Position numbers and translations under genes: made by a program. A DNA stretch of 64,000 nt, from positions 3,233,601-3,297,600 of the forward strand of contig NZ_LT630337.1 of NCBI RefSeq assembly GCF_900117315.1. Direction: 5' to 3'. Numbering within the stretch: position 1 is the first letter of the stretch; each line of letters opens with the position of its first letter. This stretch comes from Bacillus massilinigeriensis. Its GTDB lineage: Bacteria > Bacillota > Bacilli > Bacillales > Cytobacillaceae. This document shows positions 18,375 to 25,569 of the stretch, in pieces. The notes below the pieces were generated by a model. That model saw only the letters and a program-made list of their open reading frames with translations, searched no databases and was not told where the DNA came from.

Positions 18375-18600
18375 CTACGACCTATACGAAGTTTACGAAC
18401 TAAATCAGATTAAACCTTATACAATGGGCTTTATTACATAAATAAGAGTACGAATTTTAGACGAACTAATTTACGAATTATTTATAGGGAAATAATTCGT
18501 ATAATAATTAGTAAATATTTCGTTTAGTAAAAGACAACAAAAGCATTGAAACCATTGGATTCATGTCCAATAATTCGTAACTTCGTAAAATTCGTTTAGT
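18375..18600. repeat. Inverted array of ACGAA iterons, candidate replication origin
   Basis: TACGAA (or a one-base variant) occurs at 18385, 18394, 18449, 18461 (GACGAA) and 18472, with a shorter TACGA at 18376. The complement TTCGTA/TTCGTT occurs at 18496, 18519, 18574, 18582 and 18591. All left copies point one way and all right copies the other, around an AT-rich centre at 18478-18495. The array begins directly after the stop of the helicase gene. SaPI origins lie at this place and consist of iterons flanking an AT-rich stretch. Confidence 0.65.
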
Positions 18601-18603
18601 TAA

Positions 18604-20079
18604 TTAATCGACAAGTGAAATCTTTTGTACCTTTTTCTTTCCCCCTTTGGGTGTTACCTTTTCTACTTTTATATATCCGTTTGAGATTAGTTCTTTAATA
18701 ATAGAATCAAGTTCTTCTTTAGAAATATTTCCTTTAAAAACCTCTCTACTTACTTCCGTTCTGGTCATCCCTCCTTTTCCTTCTTCTTCCCATTTCCTCA
18801 ACTCATCTAATAATTTATTAGCATTAGAATCCTCTAAAACCTTTGCATTTCCGAATATAAAACGAGCTGATTTAAAGCAATAACTCCATAACTCAAGTGC
18901 TGCTCTTAAATGTATTACCTTAACTTCATTCGATTGATCTAATAGTGCATATATACAAGCTAGCCGCATGGTTTGAGGTTCCGCGCGACTAGTAACTGAC
19001 CCAACGATTCCCTTTACTCCAGTGGAAAGTGGCTCATAAACCTTTTCCCAAAGTTCTTCTGCTTCTTCATCCCTTGTCATTTCCCCAGTCTTTCTAGCAA
19101 ACTCCACAGCAGCCTTTATCTTTTTCGTTAGTGGGTCTATATCAACTTTATGAAAAAATCCACCACTTGGAAGGATTTTTGATCGTTCTACCATCAACCA
19201 TAAAAATCGGTTAGCTAGTCCATTAACCAAATCCACATCACAAACTTCCTTTTCTAACTCTTCGGGGGTAATTTGTCCTAAAATGGATACATGAGCATCT
19301 GTTGTTGTAAGTGGATTTTTAGTTAGCGTTCGCGGACTGCCTGAATCCCATAATTCACGGATAACTGCGGTTACCGTATTTCCTTGACGCTTTGCCAACC
19401 GAAGCGTTTTACCAAACTCTTCCTCAATATCAAACAATCTCTTATCCTCAACTCCTTCGTCAACAATTTCATACTCATAATCAACGATTTTCTTTTCCGC
19501 TCCCTTTCCTTCAAAAACTGGCACTTTTTTTACTACTTCATCACGTACGGCATAAATCAACCCTTCACCACTCGATATGCCCGACTTTATTTGCTTGCCT
19601 TCCCAAGTAGGGTCAACTGCTCTAAATAATAATCGTACATCACCCAATGATGCCCCTTTCCTACCATTACCTGATTCTCCAACTACAACAGCAAAAATAC
19701 GACATGGATGCTTTCTTGCCCCAGCCATAAAATGGGCATTATCACCAATAAGATTTCCAAATCCAATTAAAAAAGTAATAAGTGTAGCCATAGGATCTGC
19801 TTCAGTATGTGGATCAATTTCCCGTACAACATCACCAGCTAAACCGTAAAAGGCAAGGTTTGCTGCTCCCCCATCGTCATCGAATAACTTAGGTTTATAC
19901 GAAAACTGACCCTGTTCATTAATAAAATCTTCTTCATCGTCTATTGAGGGGACAATAAATTGTTTTCTTTTCACTTGTTCCCGTGATAAAATTGTTTTGT
20001 CTATAATTACACCAGTGTATTCATGTATTTCCTCTGGTGTATAGTGTTGTAACAATATACTGGCTGTATCCTTTTCCAA
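18604..20079 (-). CDS. DUF3987 helicase-like replication protein
   Basis: A 491-aa protein with the DUF3987 layout found beside primases in phage satellites, ICEs and plasmids. ATLITFLIGFGNLIGDNAHF and FAVVVGESGNGRKGASLGDV (residues about 112-150) contain a variant P-loop, GxSGNGRKGxS, typical of the family instead of a GKT/S loop. The C-terminus is a winged-helix-like region (TRTEVSREVF...LISNGYIKVEKV). It probably acts as initiator/helicase for the element. The start is TTG at 20079 with AGGGTGA upstream, 4 nt after the primase stop, so the two are translationally linked. The iteron array begins just past its stop. Confidence 0.75.
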   Translation of the reverse strand: MEKDTASILLQHYTPEEIHEYTGVIIDKTILSREQVKRKQFIVPSIDDEEDFINEQGQFSYKPKLFDDDGGAANLAFYGLAGDVVREIDPHTEADPMATLITFLIGFGNLIGDNAHFMAGARKHPCRIFAVVVGESGNGRKGASLGDVRLLFRAVDPTWEGKQIKSGISSGEGLIYAVRDEVVKKVPVFEGKGAEKKIVDYEYEIVDEGVEDKRLFDIEEEFGKTLRLAKRQGNTVTAVIRELWDSGSPRTLTKNPLTTTDAHVSILGQITPEELEKEVCDVDLVNGLANRFLWLMVERSKILPSGGFFHKVDIDPLTKKIKAAVEFARKTGEMTRDEEAEELWEKVYEPLSTGVKGIVGSVTSRAEPQTMRLACIYALLDQSNEVKVIHLRAALELWSYCFKSARFIFGNAKVLEDSNANKLLDELRKWEEEGKGGMTRTEVSREVFKGNISKEELDSIIKELISNGYIKVEKVTPKGGKKKVQKISLVD

Positions 20080-20083
20080 AAAA

Positions 20084-20695
20084 TCACCCTGCTTTCATAC
20101 CCACCTTACTAAGGAAGTGGTTAACTTCTTCCAATGTTTGAATTTGTATAACTGGATCAGATTCTACTAAACAATCAAGCCAGTATTCTATTTGTACTAA
20201 TACATGATACAAATCACCAGAACGATCTAAGTCCTCAATCGTTTTAATTGTTGATAGAGTAGTCATCACTTCCTTTTCAATTTTTTTTAGAATAAACATA
20301 GTATTATTTACCTTTTTATCTAATCCCTTTTGAATTGCCTTTGATTGCTCACGAATGACTTTTTTCTTTTGCCATTCCCTTGACTGCGCACTACTTGGAT
20401 TTTTTAGTCCAAAATCGGCGGTTAATATTTTAATGGCTCCTTTTGTATCTTCACCTGTAGATAATCTAACAAGGTCTATAACATCACCAGAATTTCCATC
20501 ATTACATCCTGCCCAGCATCTAAAAGTGTTCGTTTGGGTATAAACGGTAAAACTAGGATTTTTATCGTTATGAAATGGACAACGAATGTTAAATTGTTTT
20601 CGATTTACTTTGTTACAGTTAATAATTATCCCGGTATATTGTTCTAGTGCATCTACTATTGAAATGGTATCTTTGATTAATTCAATAACGGACAA
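20084..20695 (-). CDS. CHC2 zinc-finger primase-type protein
   Basis: A 203-aa protein made of a DNA primase CHC2 zinc finger and a helical tail. Zinc ligands are visible as CPFH (residues about 39-42) and CWAGC (near 60), with IRCPFHNDKNPSFTVY and GDVIDLVRLSTG around them, as at the N-terminus of DnaG. The TOPRIM catalytic domain is missing, so it may recruit or be completed by the DUF3987 protein encoded 4 nt downstream. The start is TTG at 20695; the RBS (GGTGAT) is weak and close. Confidence 0.8.
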   Translation of the reverse strand: MSVIELIKDTISIVDALEQYTGIIINCNKVNRKQFNIRCPFHNDKNPSFTVYTQTNTFRCWAGCNDGNSGDVIDLVRLSTGEDTKGAIKILTADFGLKNPSSAQSREWQKKKVIREQSKAIQKGLDKKVNNTMFILKKIEKEVMTTLSTIKTIEDLDRSGDLYHVLVQIEYWLDCLVESDPVIQIQTLEEVNHFLSKVGMKAG

Positions 20696-20782
20696 ATTAT
20701 CACCACATCTCTAGTTTTAATTGCAAACTTACAAATTCCCCTCTGTTGTACCCTTTCAAAATTAAAAATCAATCTTTTATCA

Positions 20783-20795
20783 CGTCTGTCCACGC
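20783..20795. repeat. 13-bp repeat CGTCTGTCCACGC, copy 1
   Basis: Lies about 90 bp upstream of the primase start. The same 13 bases recur exactly at 22692-22704 directly before the integrase reading frame. It is GC-rich in AT-rich DNA and has CGT/ACG ends, so it could be a protein-binding site. Confidence 0.45.
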
Positions 20796-20860
20796 TATTA
20801 TTTTTGTTTTTCTGTTTTTCTATTTACCTCTGTATCTAGTTGTCTTTACCTTATTGATTT

Positions 20861-21133
20861 TTACCATTCATCCATAATTTCCCTCATAACACGTTTTGAT
20901 TCTTCATAAAACCAAAACCTCTTACCTTTTTCTTTTCTTCTCTCCAATAATTTCATTCTTGGATCATGCAAAAACTCCTGATCTAAAAATGATCTGCTCA
21001 TGCAAGTTCGTTTAACCATTTGTTCCACATCCCAAGTAAATAGTGTTTCTTCTATAGATTCCTCAAGCTTTTGATTAATATAATTTCTAATTTCATCTTG
21101 ATTAACATCAACTTTTATCTGTGCAATTTGCAT
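20861..21133 (-). CDS. DUF771 family phage protein
   Basis: A 90-aa protein from the ATG at 21133, which follows GGGGG at about 10 nt; a longer frame to 21190 lacks an [18 protein letters not shown]...[25 protein letters not shown] and the C-terminal aromatic [11 protein letters not shown] fit DUF771, a small family usually found between the regulators and the replication genes of Gram-positive phages and islands. A DNA-binding or excision role is likely from that position but unproved. It is read in the same direction as, and 66 nt after, the HTH gene. Confidence 0.7.
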   Translation of the reverse strand: MQIAQIKVDVNQDEIRNYINQKLEESIEETLFTWDVEQMVKRTCMSRSFLDQEFLHDPRMKLLERRKEKGKRFWFYEESKRVMREIMDEW

Positions 21134-21199
21134 TCTCGTTGTTCCCCCTATTTTGTTTAAATTAACTAACTGAATTAGCCAATTCATCAAACTTAATTA

Positions 21200-21499
21200 T
21201 CATTTCTCCTTTAATTTTTGTAATACTTCTTTAGGAATTCTTTCTATATATGCTGCGACAAGTAATTCATCTTTAGTTACAGATGAGACTGTTGAAAGCA
21301 GCTCTCCTAATACTTTGTTTAACTTATCGGAAGGAGGTGGTACTTCACCTGTACATAATTTACTTAAATACGGTTGAGAAAGACTCACTCCGTTCTTTTT
21401 GCAGCGTCTAGATATCTCCCTCATACTCCAGCCACTTTCCTTAACAGCTGATTTTAATATCAAGTGATATTGCTGATTACAATCATTTTGATTACCCAT
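21200..21499 (-). CDS. HTH regulator, early gene of the divergent switch
   Basis: A 99-aa helix-turn-helix protein. MREISRRCKKNGVSLSQPYLSKLCTGEVPPPSD (residues about 26-58, shown in part) is the DNA-binding region. It is clearly homologous to the N-terminus of the divergent plus-strand protein (HREISRRCKELGKSVSQGYI). So the two regulators probably recognise related operators in the 190-bp region between them, as Cro and CI do. GGGGTGA precedes the ATG. It heads the minus-strand replication operon. Confidence 0.8.
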   Translation of the reverse strand: MGNQNDCNQQYHLILKSAVKESGWSMREISRRCKKNGVSLSQPYLSKLCTGEVPPPSDKLNKVLGELLSTVSSVTKDELLVAAYIERIPKEVLQKLKEK

Positions 21500-21521
21500 T
21501 ATGTTTCACCCCAATACAATT

Positions 21522-21631
21522 GATTAATTTTTATCTCTCACATTGAATGATATTTATTAATCACCTTTCTGTCAACCCTTTTTGATTAATTAATATTAAT
21601 TATTCATTAAAATGATTAATATTTATCTTTC
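21522..21631. promoter_or_regulatory. Operator-like repeats between the divergent HTH genes
   Basis: GATTAATTTTTATCTCTC (21522-21539) and GATTAATATTTATCTTTC (21614-21631) are direct repeats. A related copy lies inverted at 21545-21562, and a partial GATTAATTAATATTAAT starts at 21584. The right copy overlaps the predicted -35 of the plus-strand promoter, whose -10 TATAAT is at 21652-21657. Confidence 0.6.
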
Positions 21632-21688
21632 AATTTTCTTCAAAAAATGGTTATAATGGAATTGAAATAATTTGGAGGTGCAACCAAA

Positions 21689-22639
21689 ATTAAAAGTTAC
21701 TATGAATTATTAAATGGCTATATTGTAAATAGTGGATTATCCCATAGAGAGATATCTAGAAGATGTAAAGAATTAGGAAAGTCAGTTTCGCAGGGCTATA
21801 TAAGCCAATTAGTCAGAGGGGAAACACCACCTGCATCCGATGAGGTAAATACGGTCATTGCGGAGGTAACTGGAGGTGATGTCAAAAAGTTATCATGGGC
21901 CGCATTTGTAGAAAAAGCCCCTGAAGATATTAAAAGCATCTTCACTTTAGTAGAAAATCCATTAATGTTTTCACTCTTAAAAATAGAAGAAAAGTTCCCC
22001 GGATTTTTAGAGGGTAAATATAAAGGCAGCAGTCGCACCAAAGAGATTATGAATTCCGAAGAGTTTAAACATTTTTATGATTTATTTGGAGTTTTTATTG
22101 AAGGCATAGAAAAAGATTATCAAGATCCTCGTTCTTGGCCAACTATATCAAAAGAGGAATTTGAGGAAATCTATAACGAAGAACCAACATTAGATAAAAG
22201 AAAAGTCATTCAAATTAACTTATATGATGCTTATCTAGATCATGCTAAGGAAATTATAAATAAAACTCCTGACCAACTACTAGATGAAATTACTTTCTTT
22301 AATGTATGTACAGAAGCCTTTTATGCACTTGAACTAAGATTAGATCAAATAATAGCAAAATCTATAATAAGAAACGGCGCTGAACCTGAGTGGGCTTCAG
22401 AATACCTTGAAGGTCTTTCATTAAGAGAAAAGCTTGAGTCCGGATTAAAAATACATTTGGGTTATGATATTACAGCTGAATCATTTTATACCGATTTAGT
22501 GAACACCATTAATCTAAGGAAGCAAATTGTAAATACTTCAACTAAAACAGACAAACAGACTGCAGAGAACATAGTAAATATTATTGAAAATGTTATTAAA
22601 GCCATTAATCTAAGAGTTAATGAAAACGGTTTTGAATGA
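21689..22639 (+). CDS. Repressor-like HTH protein, apparent ATT start
   Basis: A 316-aa protein; a shorter ATG version from 21965 would lose the DNA-binding domain. The frame opens after a TAA at 21668-21670 and contains no ATG, GTG or TTG before the helix-turn-helix. GGAGGTG at 21674-21680 is followed after 8 nt by ATT (21689), which I take as the start. Residues about 15-50 (HREISRRCKELGKSVSQGYI and following) are an XRE-like domain shared with the divergent 99-aa protein. The remaining 250 residues are helical and acidic. Its position between the switch region and the integrase suggests the element's master repressor (Stl/CI role). Confidence 0.7.
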   Translation: MKSYYELLNGYIVNSGLSHREISRRCKELGKSVSQGYISQLVRGETPPASDEVNTVIAEVTGGDVKKLSWAAFVEKAPEDIKSIFTLVENPLMFSLLKIEEKFPGFLEGKYKGSSRTKEIMNSEEFKHFYDLFGVFIEGIEKDYQDPRSWPTISKEEFEEIYNEEPTLDKRKVIQINLYDAYLDHAKEIINKTPDQLLDEITFFNVCTEAFYALELRLDQIIAKSIIRNGAEPEWASEYLEGLSLREKLESGLKIHLGYDITAESFYTDLVNTINLRKQIVNTSTKTDKQTAENIVNIIENVIKAINLRVNENGFE

Positions 22640-22652
22640 CAACTACTTAATT

Positions 22653-22664
22653 AAAGGAGGTGAT
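22653..22664 (+). promoter_or_regulatory. Perfect 12-nt Shine-Dalgarno without an obvious start codon
   Basis: AAAGGAGGTGAT is fully complementary to the 3' end of Bacillus-type 16S rRNA. The only nearby ATG (22663) overlaps it and opens an 8-codon frame; the integrase frame starts 40-60 nt later. It may serve a leader peptide or a coupled start. Confidence 0.4.
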
Positions 22665-22691
22665 GCCGTTTAATATCAGTCCCCCATAAAG

Positions 22692-22704
22692 CGTCTGTCC
22701 ACGC
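22692..22704. repeat. 13-bp repeat CGTCTGTCCACGC, copy 2
   Basis: Exact copy of 20783-20795, ending one base before the first ATG of the integrase frame. With the preceding G it reads GCGT-N6-ACGC. Confidence 0.45.
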
Positions 22705-22722
22705 ATGAAAGGGAAGATATTT

Positions 22723-23874
22723 ATGAAAGAGAAAATATACAAAACAAAGAAAGATAAAAATTTATATTTTTACTTTAATACTAAAAATGAAAAATTATGG
22801 TGCTACCGTTATAAATATTATGATTCTCTAGGAATACGTAGAGAAAAGTCTCAACAAGGATTTATAGCCGAAAATGAAGCATATCGCGCCTTACTTGAAG
22901 TGAAGGCTAGTATTCTTAATGGTGAAGTAAAGAGAGTGGAGAATTCTAATCTAACAGTCTCTGAATGGCTTGATATTTGGTTTGAAACACATAAAATTGA
23001 TTGGGAAATCACAACACAATTGCAACGAGAAAATGCTATCAAATATCAAATGAAGCCAATGCTGGGAAAATACAAGTTAGCCGAATTAGACAAGGCTACC
23101 TATAAACGAGTATATATTAATAAACTCTTGGATTTTTATGAACCAAGTACAGTCCGTTTATTTCACAAGCTTTTTAAAGTTGCTATAAATGCAGCAGTTG
23201 ATAATGAAATTATCCCACGTAATCGATTTAATAAAATATCCATTCCAGTTGAAGAGGTAAACGACAATTTTCTAACAGCGAAGGAATTATCTGAATTTCT
23301 TATAGCTGCTAAGGAATTGGAAAACATTACTAATTATACCCTCATCTTGCTTCTAGCTTATACAGGGGCTAGAAGAGGCGAAGCATTGGGATTAACATGG
23401 GATAATGTTGACTTTGATAATAAAGTAATTACTATCAATAGTACAAGAGATAAAAAAGGAGATCGGGAGCCTAAAACGAAAAATAGTTATCGGAATATTT
23501 TAGTTGATAATATCTTAATTAATCAATTAAAGTTATACCGTACTTGGTGCAAAGAGACAAAACTTACATTTGGTAAACACTTATCAGATAATGACTTTAT
23601 TTTTATCTCTCACCAATCAGGAACTCCGACAGGAGAAAACACATTAAAGTATAGTTTTGATCGAATCATCAAAAAAACTAACTTAAAACGAATAACTCCA
23701 CATGGATTACGCCATACCCATGCGACGATTTTGATGAGTCAAAAATTACCTGTTAATGTCATTGCTGATCGTTTAGGAAATACCCCACAAATGATTTTTA
23801 ATACTTACGGTCATATCGTTAAAGAAATGGAAGAAGAGTCAGTCATTGCATTTAGCCAAGCAATACAACTTTAA
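22723..23874 (+). CDS. int: Tyrosine site-specific integrase
   Basis: Phage/ICE-type integrase of 383 aa. It has an N-terminal arm-binding domain (YRYKYYDSLGIRREKSQQGF), a SAM-like core-binding domain (residues about 75-155), and a catalytic domain with Arg in TGARRGEALGLTW, the HGLRHTHAT box, and the nucleophile Tyr in FNTYGHIV. All expected catalytic positions are present, so it should be active. I use the ATG at 22723, which has AAAGGGA 8 nt before it; the in-frame ATG at 22705 has no RBS. It is co-directional with the repressor gene and is the last gene before the host floT. Confidence 0.93.
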   Translation: MKEKIYKTKKDKNLYFYFNTKNEKLWCYRYKYYDSLGIRREKSQQGFIAENEAYRALLEVKASILNGEVKRVENSNLTVSEWLDIWFETHKIDWEITTQLQRENAIKYQMKPMLGKYKLAELDKATYKRVYINKLLDFYEPSTVRLFHKLFKVAINAAVDNEIIPRNRFNKISIPVEEVNDNFLTAKELSEFLIAAKELENITNYTLILLLAYTGARRGEALGLTWDNVDFDNKVITINSTRDKKGDREPKTKNSYRNILVDNILINQLKLYRTWCKETKLTFGKHLSDNDFIFISHQSGTPTGENTLKYSFDRIIKKTNLKRITPHGLRHTHATILMSQKLPVNVIADRLGNTPQMIFNTYGHIVKEMEEESVIAFSQAIQL

Positions 23875-23877
23875 TCT

Positions 23878-23901
23878 GGGGGAGGTTTTGGGGGAGGTTT
23901 T
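23878..23901. repeat. Tandem 12-bp repeat after the integrase, likely arm-type site
   Basis: GGGGGAGGTTTT occurs twice with no gap (23878-23889, 23890-23901), 3 bp after the integrase stop. Short G-rich direct repeats at this place are common integrase arm-binding sites. Confidence 0.5.
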
Positions 23902-23995
23902 CAATATAACCGTCTCAAGCCTTGAAAACACTAGGGTTTGTAGGACTATTGAGTTCTACTCTCGTTAATTAATACGATTTGTAAATAGCGTATTT
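23902..23995. other. Probable attachment-site region (right end of element)
   Basis: Non-coding DNA between the integrase arm repeats and the floT terminator. CTAGGGTTT at 23931-23939 recurs in the terminator at 24024-24032. The att core should lie here or in the terminator, but no matching left copy was found in the window. Confidence 0.4.
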
Positions 23996-24036
23996 AAAAA
24001 CCCTAGACCTTTATATCAAAGGTCTAGGGTTTTTTG
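23996..24036. terminator. floT terminator (bidirectional)
   Basis: AAAAACCCTAGACCTTT, a 5-nt loop, AAAGGTCTAGGGTTTTT: a stem of about 17 bp with A- and T-tracts on both sides, so it can work on both strands. It lies 9 bp beyond the floT stop. Confidence 0.85.
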
Positions 24037-24044
24037 TTGCCTTT

Positions 24045-25556
24045 TTAGCCTTGTAATTCTTCCTTTTCGATAGTCTCCTCTTTATATAACTGATTAGGAT
24101 TTGCCTTTCCGGAAAAGTTCTCCAATAATCCTCTTATATCAATTCCTGAAGAAGCCTTTAAAGATTCCTGCAAAGTTGACATTAGATTTGTAGCATAGCC
24201 TGTGACCTTATTGGCGCCACCTTGAGTTCCACTTCCACCGGTATCCACCACGGTAATTTTATCAATATTTGAAAGAGGACTGGCGACTTCTTTTGCATAT
24301 TCAGGGAGCATTCTAACAATCATGTCGAGAACCGCAGCCTGACCAAATTGTTCGAACGCTTCTGCAATTTTCCGCTTGGCTTCAGCCTCGGCAATCCCCT
24401 TTAACCTAATAACCTCCGCTTCTGTTTCCCCTTTTGCCCGTTCTGCCTCTGCACTCGCTAAACCAGCTAATCGTACTTTTTCAGCCTCTGCTTTTGCCAA
24501 TGATTCAATCCTATATTTATTTGCATCTGCCTCCGCGATTTCCTTAACCTTATTAGCTGTGGCAGCCTGTTCCAAAGCATAACGATCAGCATCTGCTTTC
24601 TTTTTCACTTCTGAATCATATTGTTTCTCACGACGCAAAATTTCTTTTTCTTCTAACTCAATTTGCTTTTGACGCTCAATAATTTTAATTTGCATTTCCT
24701 GTTCAGTTACCTCTTGCTTAGCTCTTGCTGCTTCTAAATCATAGGCCTGGTCTGCGCGGGCTTTAGCAATATCTTGTTCTCGTCTGTAATCAGCCATTTT
24801 CATTTGATTTACTTTCTCCGCCTCAGCGATTTCTGTTGCCCTTTCTAGCTCAGCCTTTTTCGCATCCTTTGCCGCCTCAGCCTTCTTGATCCGTGTTTCC
24901 TTTTCTGCCTCTGCTGTTGCAATATCCGCATCTCGCTTTACTTGTGCAATCCTTGGCTTTCCGAGAGAATCGAGATATCCATTTTTATCGCGGACATCTT
25001 TAATCGTAAACGAAACGATGATAAGTCCCATTTTTGCTAAATCTTGAGAAGCAACCCTCTGTACTTCCTGAGAAAATTTATCGCGATTTTTATAGATTTC
25101 TTCGACTGTCATAGAACCTAATATGGAACGAAGATGTCCTTCCAGTACCTCTTTCGCTTCATTTTCTCTGTCTTCTTTTCTTTTACCTAAAAATTGTTCA
25201 GCTGCGGTAGCAATTTCCTCGATTGAACCGCCAATTTTAATAATTGCTGTTCCATCTGCCATAACCGGGACTCCTTGCTCCGTATATACTTCAGGTGTAG
25301 TAACCTCCAATTTACTTGATAATAAGCTTAATGGTTCGGCTTGCTGGAAAACGGGCAAAATAAATGCCCCGCCTCCTCGAATAATCTTAATTTTATTCCC
25401 AGACTCATCAATATGAACATTTTTGCTACCTAAATAACTCCCTGTAACAATAAGGGCTTCGTCCGGACCTGCCGTCCTGTATTTTGTTATAAAAACAGCA
25501 ATAAGAGCAATTAATAAAAATGCAACAATACCACCTACAATTAATATGGGTAACAT
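24045..25556 (-). CDS. floT: Flotillin FloT (YuaG)
   Basis: A 503-aa flotillin, scaffold of membrane microdomains. It has an N-terminal hydrophobic segment (ILIVGGIVAFLLIALIAVFI), a PHB/SPFH domain to about residue 190, then a long Ala-Glu-Lys-rich coiled coil (AEAEKETRIKKAEAAKDAKK type) to about 400, and a C-terminal oligomerisation region. RBS GAGGAGGAA precedes the ATG. It lies 13 nt after the NfeD-type gene, the yuaF-floT pair of B. subtilis, where both are under SigW; I did not find a clear SigW promoter here. The next gene downstream on its strand has been displaced by the integrated element. Confidence 0.95.
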   Translation of the reverse strand: MLPILIVGGIVAFLLIALIAVFITKYRTAGPDEALIVTGSYLGSKNVHIDESGNKIKIIRGGGAFILPVFQQAEPLSLLSSKLEVTTPEVYTEQGVPVMADGTAIIKIGGSIEEIATAAEQFLGKRKEDRENEAKEVLEGHLRSILGSMTVEEIYKNRDKFSQEVQRVASQDLAKMGLIIVSFTIKDVRDKNGYLDSLGKPRIAQVKRDADIATAEAEKETRIKKAEAAKDAKKAELERATEIAEAEKVNQMKMADYRREQDIAKARADQAYDLEAARAKQEVTEQEMQIKIIERQKQIELEEKEILRREKQYDSEVKKKADADRYALEQAATANKVKEIAEADANKYRIESLAKAEAEKVRLAGLASAEAERAKGETEAEVIRLKGIAEAEAKRKIAEAFEQFGQAAVLDMIVRMLPEYAKEVASPLSNIDKITVVDTGGSGTQGGANKVTGYATNLMSTLQESLKASSGIDIRGLLENFSGKANPNQLYKEETIEKEELQG

Positions 25557-25569
25557 CTAAGTTCCTCCT

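Larger units (their letters stand above)
17221..23960. mobile_element. Integrase end and replication module of an integrative element (PICI/SaPI-like layout)
   Basis: Integrase and repressor-type HTH gene on the plus strand, divergent from a second HTH gene, DUF771, CHC2 primase, DUF3987 helicase and small genes, with an iteron array just past the helicase. This is the int-stl / str-pri-rep-ori plan of Gram-positive phage-inducible islands. No small terminase, capsid-interference or conjugation gene is seen here, so an integrative plasmid-like element is also possible. The right end is between the integrase and floT; the left end was not found and could lie beyond base 1. Confidence 0.6.

Noticed and set aside
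18375..18600. CRISPR array
   Set aside because: The repeats are 6-8 bp with irregular spacing and change orientation in the middle; they fit iterons.
21965..22639. ATG-started 224-aa version of the repressor-like gene
   Set aside because: The frame continues upstream through a clear HTH domain with a strong RBS; the ATG at 21965 has no RBS.
23902..23995. tRNA or tmRNA 3' end as attachment site
   Set aside because: The sequence shows no T-arm or CCA-bearing acceptor stem.
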